DNA of 64,000 nt from Isoetes taiwanensis (GCA_021234155.1 JAJEKV010000040.1:9219541-9283540), one strand, 5' to 3'. Positions 33,831 through 47,088 are shown, numbered from the stretch's first letter. The notes: a model not told the origin generated them from the letters alone. Program-made: numbers and translations.

Positions 33831-36800
33831 ATGGCTTCTGCACCTCGGATTCTGCCCTCCCTTCCGCGCCTTCCTCCCAAAATAGCCACCCCGCAACCCC
33901 TCCCCACCTCCGTCGAGAAATGCCTCCTTTCCGAACAGAGCTCAAATCTGACGAACAGTCTCCTTCCGACGCTTCCGAATGAACGCTCTCCTTGCAGGTA
34001 CGTCCCTCGCCGCTGTTGCTTCAATGCTAAATGCAACTCCATACTACTGAGTTTTTAAATCCTTTTCACTCTATAGTGCAACCTAATTCATTGTTTATCT
34101 TCAAACACCAAAGTCATTGGCCTGTCCAGTTCAAATTCCAGGTTCTATGCAGAATGTCTTACAGTCTCATCCAAATGCAGTTTTATCTTTTTAGATGAAC
34201 TCTTCTATACAATCACCTACAAGTAGTTGCAAGAGCTTACTACAACAACTGTATTTGCAGTCCGGACAGGGAACACAACATGCTACTCAAATTGTTGTAC
34301 ACCATTCCTTCAAGAAGTAATGGATCCTCAGTTGAGCAATGGACGTTAGTTACAGCAGAGGTTAAGCACCTCTAGCAGCGCAGGTGGCAATATGAGAAAT
34401 AATGGGGCGAATACTATGGGTTCCTTTACATAAAACTGGGAACAATGCAAACATGCAGCAATAGCAACTTAGGCTAGATCTTGTGTGGAATCTACTATAG
34501 TCATAACCTCTGAAGATGCAGACAATGCAAAGGGTGATTGATGGACCCGAGCATCTGAATTGGCATGATAATAATAATCCAATCAATAAGCAACCTTCTT
34601 TTAAAAAGTGTTGTCTAAAATTCCTGCCAATTCAGATGAGCAGAAGCTTCTGTTCAAACTGTTATGGCAGATGCAATGTTTGAGATTTTAAAGAGATGGT
34701 ATAGATTATGCCATCGATTTTGCCTTAAAGTTATAAGTATTCAAACGGAGGCAGTGAGTTGGCAGCCTTCCTTGCCTTTCTGTTTGTAAGCATAATGAAG
34801 AATTTCCAACAATTTAGTACATGAATGAGCATATGAAATCTGGCGAGACAACAATGGATCTGCTTCGCAGGCCATGTTCGAAGCATGCCATCACACGAGA
34901 GAATAGCTAAATCAAGGCACGCTAAGGATTCTGACTTCTTCATCTGCCATGTCTACTGTTTTGGTTTTTTCTCACATTCAGTGGAAAGTCCTTTTAAGGT
35001 ACGAACTCTTACCTTTTTGCATTTATTTGGAACATCTAACCAAAGCATTTCAAACGCCCAGATCTAACCAAAGCATTTCAAACGCCCAGACCATATGTGA
35101 GTATCAGTGTTGTGAAAGAGGCGAAAATGAAAAGAGGTACGGAATTTTTTCTTGTGGCAATAAACATAACAATAAATAAATGCATGGTCTTTTTCACAGG
35201 ACATATGGGGAGATTGGTACATTGTTTGAAACTCACCAGCTTGGTGACACCCTTGGTGCTAAAATTATTGTACACCATGAAAAATGTATGACCAGGGATG
35301 AAGTATACTGCCTTTTGCAAAGTCATGAGAAACAGAGAGACCTGGAGGGAGCCAGACAAGTGCAATATCTTCTAGCAAACAATGGGTTTGAATCAATCAC
35401 TGTCTTAGGTGGCCATCTCATTCGGTTGTTTGCACACTGTCAGCGTTTGTTTGAAGCAAATAAAAGTTTCAATAAAATTGCAGAACCAAATGCATTTACA
35501 TAGGCCGCAATTATTTTAGCCAATGCTAACCTTGACCAAGGAGATGAAGCTATTGAATTGTACCACAAAATGAAATCTTCAGGTATGGAAAGCGATAGGT
35601 ATATTTATGTTGCAGTCCTCAAAGCATGTTCGATGACATCTAAGCTTCCGCAGGGAACATTCATCCATCACCAGATTATCTTGAATGTTTTGAGAAGATG
35701 CAAAAAAGTGGCATACAACCGAATATAGTGTCATGGGGTGCAGTTATTGCGGGATGTGCCCAGCATGATGAAGCATCTAGAGCCCTAGAATGTTTTGCAC
35801 AAATGGTACATCTAGGCATAAAACCAGACAAAGAAGTCTATTTTAGCACGTTGAAAGCGTGTGCCAGCTTGGGCGAGGCAGAACAGGGCAGGCTTCTCCA
35901 TAAAAAGATTATTGATCAATGATAATTTCCAATCAGATGTTGTTTTGAGTAATACACTTATTGATATGTATGTTAAGTGTTGATCGATCCAAGATGCATA
36001 TGAAGTGTCTGACAGCTTATCAGAAAAGAATGTGGTCTCATGGGATGCTATGATTGCAAGACATCTTCAGCATGGCCAATTTTTCGTCGCACTAGAATGT
36101 TTAGGAAGGATGCACCAGGAAGGTATGGAGCCGAATAATTTTGTATTCTTAAGCATCCTAAAAGCATGTGCCTATATTGAGGAGGTAAGCCATGGCAGAC
36201 TAGTGCACAATTGGGTAATTAGAAGTGGTTTTCATAAAGATGTGTTCATAGGGAGTACCTTAATTGATATGTATGCCAAATGTGGAAGTCTGGATGAAGC
36301 AGCTCGAGTCTTTAGCAGTCTACCATATCGAAATGTGGTATCATGGAGTGCAATGATGTCTGGGTATGTCCAACATGGTGAAATTTTACTTTCTTCAGTT
36401 TGTTTCATGGAGATGCAACAAGAAGGCATCGAGCCAAATGTGGTATGTTGGAATGCTGTAATAGCTAGATATTCTCAGCATGGTGACTGTCTTGTTGCTC
36501 TAGATTGTTTCTTAAAAATGCAATATGAAGGTGTGCAGCCAAATGGTATAACGTTTTTAAGCCTTTAGAATGCATGCCCTAGCTTAACAACAGTTGAACA
36601 AGGACGCCTTCATTCGCTCCAAAGTTGAATGTGGTATTGATTTGGGAAATGCTCTTCTTGATATGTACTCTAAATGTGGAAATCTGGACGAGGCACAAAA
36701 AGTCTTTGACAAAATGCCAAGTCGGGATGTAGTCATGGAATGAGATGGTTGTTGGGTACTTGCAGAGCAGTGATAGTCTTGTTGTTGCTCTAGAATGTTT

Positions 36801-37188
36801 TGACATGATGCAACTTGAAGGCATAAAACCAGATGTGGTTACGTGGAACACAATGATTGCAGGATATGTAAGCCATAGTGAAGGTCTGCTGGCTTTAGAT
36901 TGCTTTGCAAAGATACAACATGAAAACATTGAATTCTCCAAGGCCACATTTCTAGTTGCTTTGTCAACATGTGCCACTATTAGAGCTATAGACCAGGGTA
37001 GATGTATCCATGATAAGATTGCCAAGATGAGCAAGCAACTTGACATAACATTGGGAAATTCTGTCCTTGATACGTATGCTAAATGTGGTAGCCTGAGCGA
37101 GGCCTGCATAGTGTCTGAGAATTTGCCAATGCAAGACAAGGTGTCATGGAATGCAATGATTACAGATTCTTTTGAGAAGACTTTATGA
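33831..37188 (+). pseudogene. PLS-type pentatricopeptide repeat protein, broken
   Basis: Exon 1 (33831-33997) begins MASAPRILPSLPRLPPK, a likely organelle transit peptide. It splices in phase to 35200 (AG at 35198-35199). The following array shows repeated PPR units such as VSWGAVIAGCAQH, FIGSTLIDMYAKCGSLDEA, VVSWSAMMSGYVQHGE and VTWNTMIAGYVSH. A stop at 35501-35503 stands where Trp is expected, and frames change near 35660, 35930, 36570-36660 and 36735. No E or DYW domain follows; the array ends at 37188. Intact relatives bind organelle RNA and often direct C-to-U editing. A 28-bp tandem duplication (35034/35062) lies in the intron. It resides inside the 4.5-kb insertion. Confidence 0.85.
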
Positions 37189-37339
37189 AGCACTCCCCCT
37201 CAGCCAATTCGAAACTAACTCCATTTCTCCTTCTCCAAACCATCTCATGCAGCAGATTCCACCACTTGCAACATAGCTACTTCCAGATGGAGTTTTTCCA
37301 GGTCTAGCTCTAGCAACAACATTACCTCTATAATTTTTC

Positions 37340-38039
37340 AAAAACCGTAAGGCCTCCAAGTGTTATCAGGGTATCTTGTAACCATTTGCAAAACTACCGG
37401 CATAACCTCCAGCGCCTGCAGCCCCACCTGATGCTCCATACTAGTCGCTCCCCTAATTATCCCTTGGATTAGATGCATAGCTGCAACCAGTCTGCCCATC
37501 GGTATAGCTACTATATTCTGGTGTACTGGCAGTATTCTGCCTAGTTGTTGCACCTGATCCCCACACTGCTGCACCATAGTTACCAGCACCACACCACTTG
37601 GGTACCCACATGCACTACAGTTAGCACCCCAAGCACTTCTGGCTTTTGATGTTGCTTCATAGTTGCCTGCTCCAAGTCCACTTCCATATGCACCACGATA
37701 AGCACCAATATAACCACTATTATATCTAGATGGTGCTACTCCATACCTTGCATTTTCACCGTAATTGCTGGCAGCTCCCTCATTCATCGCTCTATATACT
37801 CCTGTAGCACCTCTGGCTTTTGATGTTGCTCCATAGCTGCCCGCTCCAAGTCCAATTGCATGTTCACTATAACCGCATGCAGCTCCCTCATTCATTGCTC
37901 TATATGCCCCTGCAACTCCATAACCACTGACAGCATATCCCTTCATTGCTCCATATGCCCCTGCATCACTATAACCTGGCTGAATTCTGAGCATATGCAT
38001 CAGGTTCATATATTCTATAAAACAAATGGCTACCATCAC
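37340..38039 (-). pseudogene. Glycine/tyrosine-rich RNP-like C-terminal fragment
   Basis: The minus-strand frame is made of Gly/Ala/Tyr repeats (SGYGVAGAYRAMNEGAA occurs twice in variant form, and GLGAGSYGATSKAR twice). After a frameshift, YASNPRDN and GGAAGAGGYAGSFANGY continue the low-complexity tail. This resembles the tail of plant hnRNP A/B-like proteins, but no RRM is present, so the family is a guess. No start with good context is seen, and stops interrupt the last part. Confidence 0.5.
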
Positions 38040-38164
38040 CTTCGCAAAATGTCAATGTCCTAAAATAGCAACTTTGATCGATTGTAAAAACATGACTTTC
38101 AAGTAGGATTTAAGCCACTTCGCCATCCGGCCATGAAGGGCAACCCTCCGTGCGCAGCACCTTG

Positions 38165-38195
<31 letters not shown>

Positions 38196-39480
38196 CATTC
38201 TTTGCATGGCTAGGACCCAAGAATCGTATCTAATTCAAATTTAAGGCTTAGCATTGTTTTTATTTCAAATTTCGGGTTTGATTGACCCCATGATTTGGAG
38301 TCTCACGAATTAGTGCAGTGACTCCACGATTTGGAGCGCGAGACCTACGTTTATGGAGCTTTGGCAAAATTTGCTCTGGTTTTTGTCTTGGTGGCCATAG
38401 TTTTTCCATGGAATGAATATTGAGTCCACATTTACAAAGTTGATTGCAAATTCTTCACTCTGTAACTTGACTTTAGTGGAGATTCAATATTCAGTCCATT
38501 GAAAGCCGAATCAATCGAGTTGTTTAGCACTTGAGGATTAATAGTTCTGGTTCATGTCAAAGAGAAAGGTAGAATTATTCATAATAGAACATGCCATGTT
38601 CTATTATAACTTCCGTTCAGAGCCATGTGAATTCGAACTTTGATTATTGTATTTTTGATCTAAAATTATATCATTCACACAATTTGTAGATTGTGACTGT
38701 GACCCTTTTTTGTGGCAGAGTAAAGATTTGTTAGTTCGAAAATGGGCGTGGTGAAACGGAGCAGGGAGGTTATGGCAGCTATGGCGCTTCACGAAGCTGT
38801 AAGAAATGTGTGCATCAATTCCGACTAGACATATTCGGTTTTCTGGACAATAAGGCCTAGGCATTTTGGTAATCTACACATCTTATAAGGGCATTTGGAT
38901 AATTTTCCCTTCTTTTAAAGGCTCCTTTTTGTATACATCTACCAATCATATCTTCGCGGAAGCTTTGTTTTGCATTAATGATTTTCTTTTAATACATACT
39001 TTTCTATATGCATTCTCCAGATGTTTGTACATGCAATTTTACAATGGGCTTGAGTAAACATTAACTCATTAAATCAAAGGCTAGATTTTTAGTTGATAAA
39101 TCAGCCCATCTTCGTGCTTAAACAACCTCAATTGGACTGCCTAACATTCTTGGATGGTTCATGCATACAGCCCTTAATAGCAATGTTGTCACATACCTCC
39201 CCTGATATGACCTGCAAAACATGCTTGCCGCGGTTGCTCTAAAACTAATACATATGTAAAAGGGAACTAAATTCGTGTAGGATATTGACAGTTGATATAC
39301 ACTTGCCGCCCCCAGGATACCATATTTACAAATGTGCCACGAGGTCCTTTTTTGTCACTACGCAGCAGTAGTATGCACAACCGCCTGTGAAATAATTCAA
39401 AATTCAAAAGCAAGTGCAACAGTAGTTGCACGGCTTTACCTTTCCAAAAATCACGTGAGAGCTTTACTATATATGGTATT

Positions 39481-39492
39481 GGTATAAATAGA
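39481..39492 (+). promoter_or_regulatory. Possible antisense TATA box at the CHR24 3' end
   Basis: The sequence ggtataaataga is a good TATA box on the plus strand. CACGTGA (a G-box-like core) lies about 30 bp upstream near 39452. A transcript started here would run antisense into the last CHR24 exon (39806-39525). No matching plus-strand gene was identified. Confidence 0.35.
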
Positions 39493-39524
39493 TGGAGACC
39501 CATCTATTCTTCATATCCTTAACT

Positions 39525-42500
39525 TCAATCAATCACCTGAAGTTTCTCAAATCCAAGTGTGGCCATGCCAAGATCAACCTTGGTACCATCATCATTAGAT
39601 TCACTTATCCTCCTTGGGACCGTGAAATTGGTGATCAGCGTTTGTCTCTTGGCACTATCCATAATAGATCCAACAGGTGTTTTGATCATGTTCAAAACTG
39701 GATTCTGGTTCTCTCTCAACGACTCAGCAATTGCAAGTTCCATGTTCAGCTCATCCAACCGTCTACGAATGTTATCTCCACGATCTGGAAGCCTTGAGAT
39801 CATTGCCTGAATCATATCCTCCCCAATGAGTCAAGTTTATGCTGTGTCGCAGACAATATCCATTTGCAAGAATATGAACATACCTGATCAGCAAGTGTCT
39901 TGGTTAGTCGACCAATATTCTCCCTTAAGCCAATGATTCTCAAATTGACTTGAGACACCCCTGTATCATGTGATTTTGGTGACTTTGTTTTCTCAGAAGG
40001 GGCTTCATATCTGAACATTGAACAAAATTTAGTAAATTGAAGCCTGCACTTATTCATAGTTGCAACCAAATGGACTTGCTAAAAGGTAATTAAATGCCCT
40101 GTTAGTAAATGGCCAAAAAACACAGGCCCGCCTTTTTACCATTCTTTAAATGCATCCTCCTACAGGTGGTTCTGAGACTTATTATGAGAGGCGATACTAC
40201 GTTGAAGATCCTACGAAGGATTACATTATGCTTCAAACTATGGTGAGATTAATGTGGTCCAGAAGAAAGGTACTTCCATTGAAACTGTCAAAGGTTTGCC
40301 ATTTAGCCATTAAATATGTTCTCACTCAATGTTCTTTACAAATCTTAAATAACCAAAGGTGGGAGTTTCCAGTTGAAATGGTAATGCTGATGCTGCCTAA
40401 TAGCCAGAACTCATGAACTACTAAACAACAGATATGAACTATATTAGAACTCAAAAGAACAAAATCTAAAATGCTTGTATGTTCTCAAATGAAAAAATAC
40501 AGGAATTTGAAAAATCTTCTTGACAAAGGAAAACGAGATCATTACAAAGGATGAGCATCTCTGCTTCTATAATTGTTGGAAGCTGCCATCCTTGAATGCA
40601 TTCCTGACCTGTAAAATATAACGAGTTGCATATTTGAGAACCGTTAAGAGATCTGAAGTAGACGGAACATTACCTGGGATCCCACGCAGAGGCTATCTCT
40701 TCCTGTGTGGCAGGAGCCAAAGCAGGAGCAGTTTTCGTAAACAACAAATCATGGTGACTTACGCCTGCAATCCCCTGGCCTTCAAGGAATTTTATGTGTT
40801 CCATAAGCTTTTCATCACTGGCCACACAAGGATTCTCTAATCAATCAGCTGAGCCCTCAAAAATGAAGAGATATCATCCAAAATGAAGTTATGTACTTAC
40901 ACTTGACATTGATTCTCATGTTCCTGAAAGAGCTGCTGCTGCGTGATTGAAATATCGTAGCCCGTCTTGGGTATGGTCAAAAGTTCACGCAGCTCCTGCA
41001 CAGGCATTTTTTATTCCCAGAAGCATATAATCCTTCTACAAACATAAGGGCAACCGTGTGGGGTCATACCTGCTGAGAAAAGTAACGAACTTGTTCTTTA
41101 TGCTCAGTTGCAACTTTCATCAAGCCTCCTTTGAATACCTATAAATGAGGGAACACCTAACAAACTTTAAAGCCTAGTAAAAACCACTTCTACTTTGAAT
41201 TGAGTAAATAATTGATTACAGGCTCTGAAATAAAATAAAAACGAGATCTAGAAGCTAGACAAGGAACGAGTCAACAGTTATTGTATCCAGAAAGAGTTTT
41301 GAGATCACCTGCTTTCGATAGATCTTTTCCTCTATTGTGCCACAGGTCATTAAGCGATACACCACCACATCCTTCTTTTGTCCAATACGATATGCCCGGT
41401 CAACACTTTGATTGTCCATGCTGGAAATTAAAAGATATCCATTAACAAAATCCTTTTTACATCCTAGCGAATAGCAATCCAACCTTGGATTCCATGCTGG
41501 GTCAACAATGACGACTCTGTCGGCACCTGTTAACGTGAGCCCTAAGCCACCTACTTGTGAAGTCAACAAAAATATTGAAATGTGATCATTATGTTGAAAC
41601 TCCTGCCATTTGTGAAGGAGAATTCATTAGCTGCTTAAAGTAAGAAACCAAGGGTTTTGCAAATCATGTGGCTCACTTGTACGATCTTCTCCCTGTCCGC
41701 AGATTTTGTGGTCCCATCTATCCGGCAGTAACGGTACATTTTTTCTTGCAACTCTTCCTGCAATTTTCTATACTGTCAGGACAAGTTTTGTTCATTCATG
41801 TTGCAATGGAACTAAGTGGGCTAAAATTGACCTCTACGATGTTGAGCATCTTGCGAGTTTGTGCAAATATGAGCGTACGATGTCCTTCTGCAAGTAAATT
41901 TTCCTGACACCACAGTTTTATAAGAAATGTTATATTCCTAAACCAATCATCCTATCGCGTTATTTGGTCTGAACACCTCCTGAAGAGGTTTGTGAAACTC
42001 CAAATATATATAAACAACTCAAGGCATAGTATAACAACCACAATTAGAAAAAAGATAAAAAACGCACCAACAAGGCCATTAAGAATACTATTTTGCATGA
42101 CAGCCTGCGCTGTTGTTCTTCGTGGTCATCGTTACTATCAACTAATCCTGCAACAGATGCCCTCATAGCCTCAAGATCAGCAGCATTAGCACCTTCCAGT
42201 AATTCCATGCCTTCTGCAATGTCATCAGTGGCCTTCTTTGTCAGCAGCAAAGGGTGATCACAAATTTTTTTCAATACCTGCAGCAGACTATGGGAAGTTA
42301 AATCATGCACAAGACGACAGAATTCTGACAGCTTACTTACTGTTAAAGCAGCTAATGCAGATCCTTCAAGAGACTTATGAACAGTTTCACTGTTAAGAAA
42401 TGCCGAATATAACTGTCGCTGCGCACAGATAAAAACAGATCGGTTTCAAAACAAGCCATTTCAAAATTGAATAAGCAGATTAATGCTATAGGCTTTATGT

Positions 42501-45259
42501 GTGATCATATAAATTCTTATGAAGCAAAGGCAATGCAGAGAAGTAGATGTAATCACCTGATGAGAGGACAACCGAAGCCAGCAGATAATGTCATTTTTGT
42601 TTGCCAATTGGCGTTCTGCCTTCCCAGTGTCTGGGAAAACTTCACTCTTTAAACGCCGTAGGAAGAATGGAGCGATGCGTTCTCTCAACTCCTATCAAAA
42701 AGCAAAAGGGAAAGAAAACCTTTAAGGGAAATGCAATACGTGTGGATATTTGGACATGAGGTTCATACCTGAGCAACTGCAGAGCCAATCCTTTTCTGTC
42801 TGTCAGAAGCATGTTTATCATTTCCCTGAAGTATAAGGTTTTCATATTTTGCCTTAAATCTGAGGAACAAGGAAAAACGTCAGGTGATAGCTTCTAATAA
42901 AGTGCTTTTCATATTCGTAAAGACATACTCTTTACGATCCCCTAATAATTCTGGACAGCAGAAATCGTACAGAGCCCACATTTCCTAGAGCAGCAAAAAT
43001 TTGGCATGAGGGAAAAAATCATCAATGCCGAGACTTTCCGGACTATGAGTCCCTACCCTGAGGTTATTCTGAATAGGTGTACCACTGATAATTATGCGAT
43101 GTGCGCTAGGGATCTCCCGCAGGCTTTTAGCACGCTGGGTGCTTGGGTTCTTGATTAGGTGCCCCTGGAAGACAACACCATCAAAAGTGATCACATGTTC
43201 GTTTTGTGATGTCCATTATGTTTGCGCACCTCATCAAGAACCATATAATCCCATGTCACAATATCATCACTCATGTCTCCGTACCCATCCCTGCCATGGA
43301 AGTCACCTCTCAAAGCTTTCCAATTGTGGCGTACAACATCATAAGTTGCCAAAAGTATTCCTCCTCCCTGGCATCAATTTGTTCACCATACAAAAAGTCA
43401 GAAGACACTACAAAATAGCAACCGTATTAAAGCTGGTACCTGTAAAACATGATGTAGAGCGAAGTCGCGAGCATTTCCTGTGCTCCCAGAATAACTGCCA
43501 GCAAATTATTAAACTTACTCTCTCAGAAAAGTTTCTTATTTAGTCTCTCTTGAGTATTCTTGACTCAAGTTCTATATTTATAAAAAAAGACAATGCACGC
43601 CAGAGTAATATATGGTAACAATAGTTTCTCAACTTTTTGCCTATTACCTCTCTGCAAATGCACTTACAGGAAGAATGAGAAAAGTGAGTACAACTAGAGA
43701 TATGAATGGGGTTATAATGAAAAAATGCCCATCATCATATACATGTTTCAAGGGCAGCAGTGTTGCAACCAACTGTGTTCTTTTGACACATATATCTACA
43801 TCCTAGAACTAATTATTAGAAAAAGAAGCTTTAAAAAGCTAGTGCCATACTCTCTAATCTTCTGTCGAAGACCAACTACAGCTAGCTCCTTCATCCAGTG
43901 GGCAATTAATGTCTTAGGTGCAATTATTAGTACGCGCTCTGTGAGACGGGAGGCGAATAAGCCTGCCAAAAAAGCTGCAATCTGTTCCAAATGGTGAGAT
44001 TTATGTCTTAGACAAAGACGGCTTACCAAAGCGTGTAGCAAATTACCTGCATGGTTTTGCCAAGACCCATGTCATCTCCTAAGATTCCTCCCATGCATTT
44101 CAGATGCAAGTTCCAAAGCCATTCTATTCCTTGCCTTTGATGAGCGTAAAGCATTGTTGAGATTTTCCCATTTAAGAGAAACTGTTTCCCTCCTCCTTTC
44201 AATATCATATCATCACCACGAATGTGCACATTGTCCATGGGAAACTTGGTTGTGCTTTCCTCCTTACTTGTTTGGCAACCCGTCTTGCTTGTAGTGCTTT
44301 CATTTGCAGCATGCATCTTTTGAGCCACTAATGAAACAGACGATTTTGTAGTATTTCCATTCTTTGCAGAGACAGAAGATACCTTGAACTGTATATTTCT
44401 AGTCGAACATGCCACATCTTCATCTGAACTGTCAACAGTATTAATTCCATCCCCTTTTCTAGTGTCATTAATCTGAGTGCTTTCCATATCTGAATCATCA
44501 CTGCTTATTAAAAAGCTAGAAATAATCTTTGCTTTAGACTTCATATCCTTATTACTTTTGGTTGTTATCTTGCTTGAAAGAGACATGGAATCCAAGTGTT
44601 TACTGAGCGCATTTGTAATGTCATCATCATTATCAGCGAACTGTTCAATAATCTGGATACTGGACTCCTCGGACTGAACCATAAGGGGTGAGTCTGTTTG
44701 TACTTTACGTAATCTACGTCTTCTTGGCCCCTTTGCACTTTGAGCATGGTCTATTGTAAGAAAAAATGCAAAATGTTATTTGAAGTTTCCAGTTTTTTAA
44801 AACTGTTGAACTAGCTTAACAAGACACTTTACCTTGTCTATCATCTGTAGCATTATTAATGGAATCTGGGCTTCCAGTTATAGCAGGTCCTTCGGATGCA
44901 GATTTGAATGACTCACTCTCTAATGTTTGGACACTTTTTCCGGTGGAAGCCTCTGAATCATCAAATAACCGAGCATCATTTTCCCCGAGAGATGGCCAAA
45001 ATGGATTTCCAGATCTTTCCATTGAGCACGATTTCTTTTGTTCGTCGGCAGTTCCCTCTGTAACTCCATCAGCACCAGCAAATTTATCAACTTCTTCATC
45101 ACTACATTCATCTTCATCCTCCGGCAAAATGGATTTTTTAGCTCTGAGCTGAGCTATTTTTTGAAGGAGGGCCTTATTCCGATCATTTTCTCTGGCCCTG
45201 TTACGACCATTTTCTCTGACCCTAGAAGAAGGTCGACTACTTCCTTCTGAATCCGCCAT
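39525..45259 (-). CDS. CHR24: SNF2-family ATPase, CHR24 / ERCC6L (PICH)-like
   Basis: Twenty exons join into 3249 nt (1082 aa): 45259-44833, 44750-44047, 43981-43851, 43494-43440, 43367-43230, 43164-43057, 42984-42929, 42859-42769, 42691-42557, 42418-42341, 42277-42068, 41903-41832, 41757-41677, 41602-41484, 41420-41309, 41138-41070, 40995-40903, 40834-40674, 40010-39884, 39806-39525. The N-terminal 280 residues are acidic and low complexity. The ATPase core has GDDMGLGKT (Walker A), DEGH (motif II), SGTPIQNN (III), TSQVGGLGLTLT (V) and QSVDRAYRIGQ (VI). The C-terminal RLPDRGDNIRRRLDELN region matches CHR24 relatives. It should translocate on or remodel chromatin in the nucleus. The intron before exon 19 holds an alternative exon-like piece (40610-40542). 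A Mutator-like element sits 155 bp upstream of the start codon. Confidence 0.93.
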
Positions 45260-45422
45260 ATGTATGATCGATCAAGGGGCAGAGTTAGGGCGCGGGAATT
45301 TGGAAAGATAAAAATTCTTAGCTAGCCCGTTTTGAATATGAATGAATCTTCAAATACACGCTATTTCAATGCATCGGGAATTGGGATTATGAATTTTCGA
45401 TTTGCATTACGCCCTCAAAATA

Positions 45423-45880
45423 GGCTCAGGATAGTCTTACCCTGGTTTCGGGGAAAAAAACCGTCCTCCGGTATCACCGCAGGGCTCGACGGAATCCGTT
45501 TCAGGACCCCCCGTTTCACCGTACTGACACACGTGAGGGGTCCTGCATAAATCTGGGCCGTCCGCCCACGCGACACATCCGGGCCGTCCGTGGTGTTCCC
45601 CGCCTCCGGTATCACCAACACCTGATCCCGCCCTCCGGAATCACCAATGCGTGAACCCGCCCTCCGGGATCCCCATGCCCTGGCCGATAACCGCGCCCCG
45701 ATATCAGCCGTGGGTATGATCCCCTCCTCCGGGATCGCCATCGCGTGGCCGATATCGGCCACCCGATATACGCCACTTGATCCCGGCCTCCGGGATCACC
45801 ACCATGGCCGACATCGGCGGACATCGGGGACCCGTGGAAATCCCGGCCTCCGGGATCACCGACACCGCCGGTCGTGATTC
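45423..45880 (+). repeat. Left terminal inverted repeat
   Basis: It matches the reverse complement of about 50300-50764 with indels over roughly 460 bp. It contains many copies of a CTCCGGGATCACC-type motif in both orientations. The ORFs over it (e.g. 45612-45923 on minus) are by-products of this repeat. Confidence 0.85.
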
Positions 45881-46003
45881 CTGCCTCCGGGATCACCCAC
45901 CGCACGGTCTCTGCATGAACCATGAGGGGATCATGAAAAGAGGGCTGAAAAGATTAGTATGAAAGTAGAATATAAATGTGAAGGAAGACAACAACATGCT
46001 TAC

Positions 46004-46145
46004 TTTGGAACGTTTTGATGCTGTCGGGTTGGGCGAGATCTAGCCCCACTTCCTCCTGAATTTCATTCAAGTGGACGAGAATATCCTCAAGGCTGTGGGC
46101 ATTGATGGCACTGCCCTGCCGTAGCTGTTGTCGGGTCCTCACCAT
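46004..46145 (-). CDS. Short exon-like ORF inside the Mutator-like element
   Basis: An ATG at 46145 opens 47 codons (MVRTRQQLRQGSAINAHSLE at the start, a predicted helix after) to a good donor at 46003 (CAAA|GTAAGC). A TATA box (TATATATA on minus, 46213-46220) lies about 70 bp upstream, so this looks like a true first exon. Possible later exons fall in the left TIR, where the sequence is simple repeat, and no convincing continuation was found. Function unknown. Confidence 0.4.
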
Positions 46146-46359
46146 CTGTCACTTAGCTACTGAACTCAATTGAAACCAACTTACTTTCTAGCAAGAACCA
46201 CTAAGGCAAGGGTATATATAGACTCATGAATCAACCGTTGTACTATCCGTTGTACAACAGTTAACCCTTGATTTCAATTTGTAATGGTAAAGTGGTAAAG
46301 TGGACTTTTTTTTCAATGGCTAGGTACCTCTATTATTTTTTTGGAAGTGGGGATCCCGG

Positions 46360-47088
46360 AGGACGGAATCCACTCATGGGGATCCCGGAGGACGGGATCC
46401 ACTAGTGGGGATCCCCACTTCCGGGATCACCAGATTGCAGACAGACTTTTTTTTTTTTTTCTTGCCTATTAGGTACAATGGTTTTAAGGTGTTGGAATTT
46501 ATTCCCGTTCGCGATCTGGGGATCCCGGAGGATGGGATCACCAGTCGTGATCCCCACCTCCCGATCACCCGGATGGCGGGGCCGGACTTTTTTTTTTTTT
46601 GCCTATGAGGTAATATAGTTCTAACCTTTTCGAATTTATTCCCGTCCGCGATCTGGTGATCCCGGAGGTGGGGATCACCATTGGTGATCCCCACCTCCCG
46701 ATCACCGGATCGCTGGGACGGGCCTCCTTTTTTTTTGCCTATTAGGTACAATGGTTTTAAGGTGTTCGAATTTTTTCCCGTTCGCGATCTGGGGATCCCG
46801 GAGGGTGGGATCACCAGTCGTGATCCCCACCTCCGGGATCACCAGATGGCGGACGGGCTTTTTTTTTCTTTTTTTTTTTTGCCTGTGAGATACTATGGTT
46901 CAAAGCTTTTCGAATTTATTCCCGTCCGCGATCTGGTGATCCCGGAGGACGGGATCACCAATGGTGATCCCCACCTCCGGGATCACCAGATCGCGGACGG
47001 ATTTTTTTTTTTATTTTGTTGCCTATAAGGTGCAATGGTTCTAATGTTTTCGAATTTATTCCCGTCCTCTGGGATCACCACAATAATT

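Larger units (their letters stand above)
33652..38163. mobile_element. 4.5-kb insertion carrying fragments of two genes
   Basis: The insertion is defined by comparison with the uninterrupted A-B repeat. The left edge reads GGGTTGCCCCTAGGGGGC after five T. The right edge reads GGGCAACCCTCCGTGCGC, then CAGCACCTTG before the T tract. The short inverted pair GGGTTGCCC/GGGCAACCC lies at or near the two ends. Inside are a PPR gene with its intron (plus) and an RNP-like fragment (minus), so DNA and not RNA was captured. A Helitron or Pack-type DNA element is plausible, but CTRR ends or clear TIRs are not seen. Confidence 0.6.
33114..38931. repeat. Second copy of the A-B repeat, split by an insertion
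   Basis: Part A is 33114-33651 and part B is 38193-38931, preceded by about 30 T. The T tract that links A and B in the copy at 31.5-32.6 kb is the insertion point. Part B here keeps about 130 bp that the other copy lacks. Confidence 0.8.

Noticed and set aside
36579..37193. 204-codon minus-strand ORF
   Set aside because: It mirrors the PPR array on the plus strand and has no domain of its own.
38164..38192. Poly(T) as the tail of a minus-strand retroposon
   Set aside because: The uninterrupted copy of the repeat already has a T tract at this place, so it is better read as the insertion site.
45612..45923. 103-codon minus-strand ORF
   Set aside because: It is a translation of the repeated GATCCCGG motifs of the TIR.
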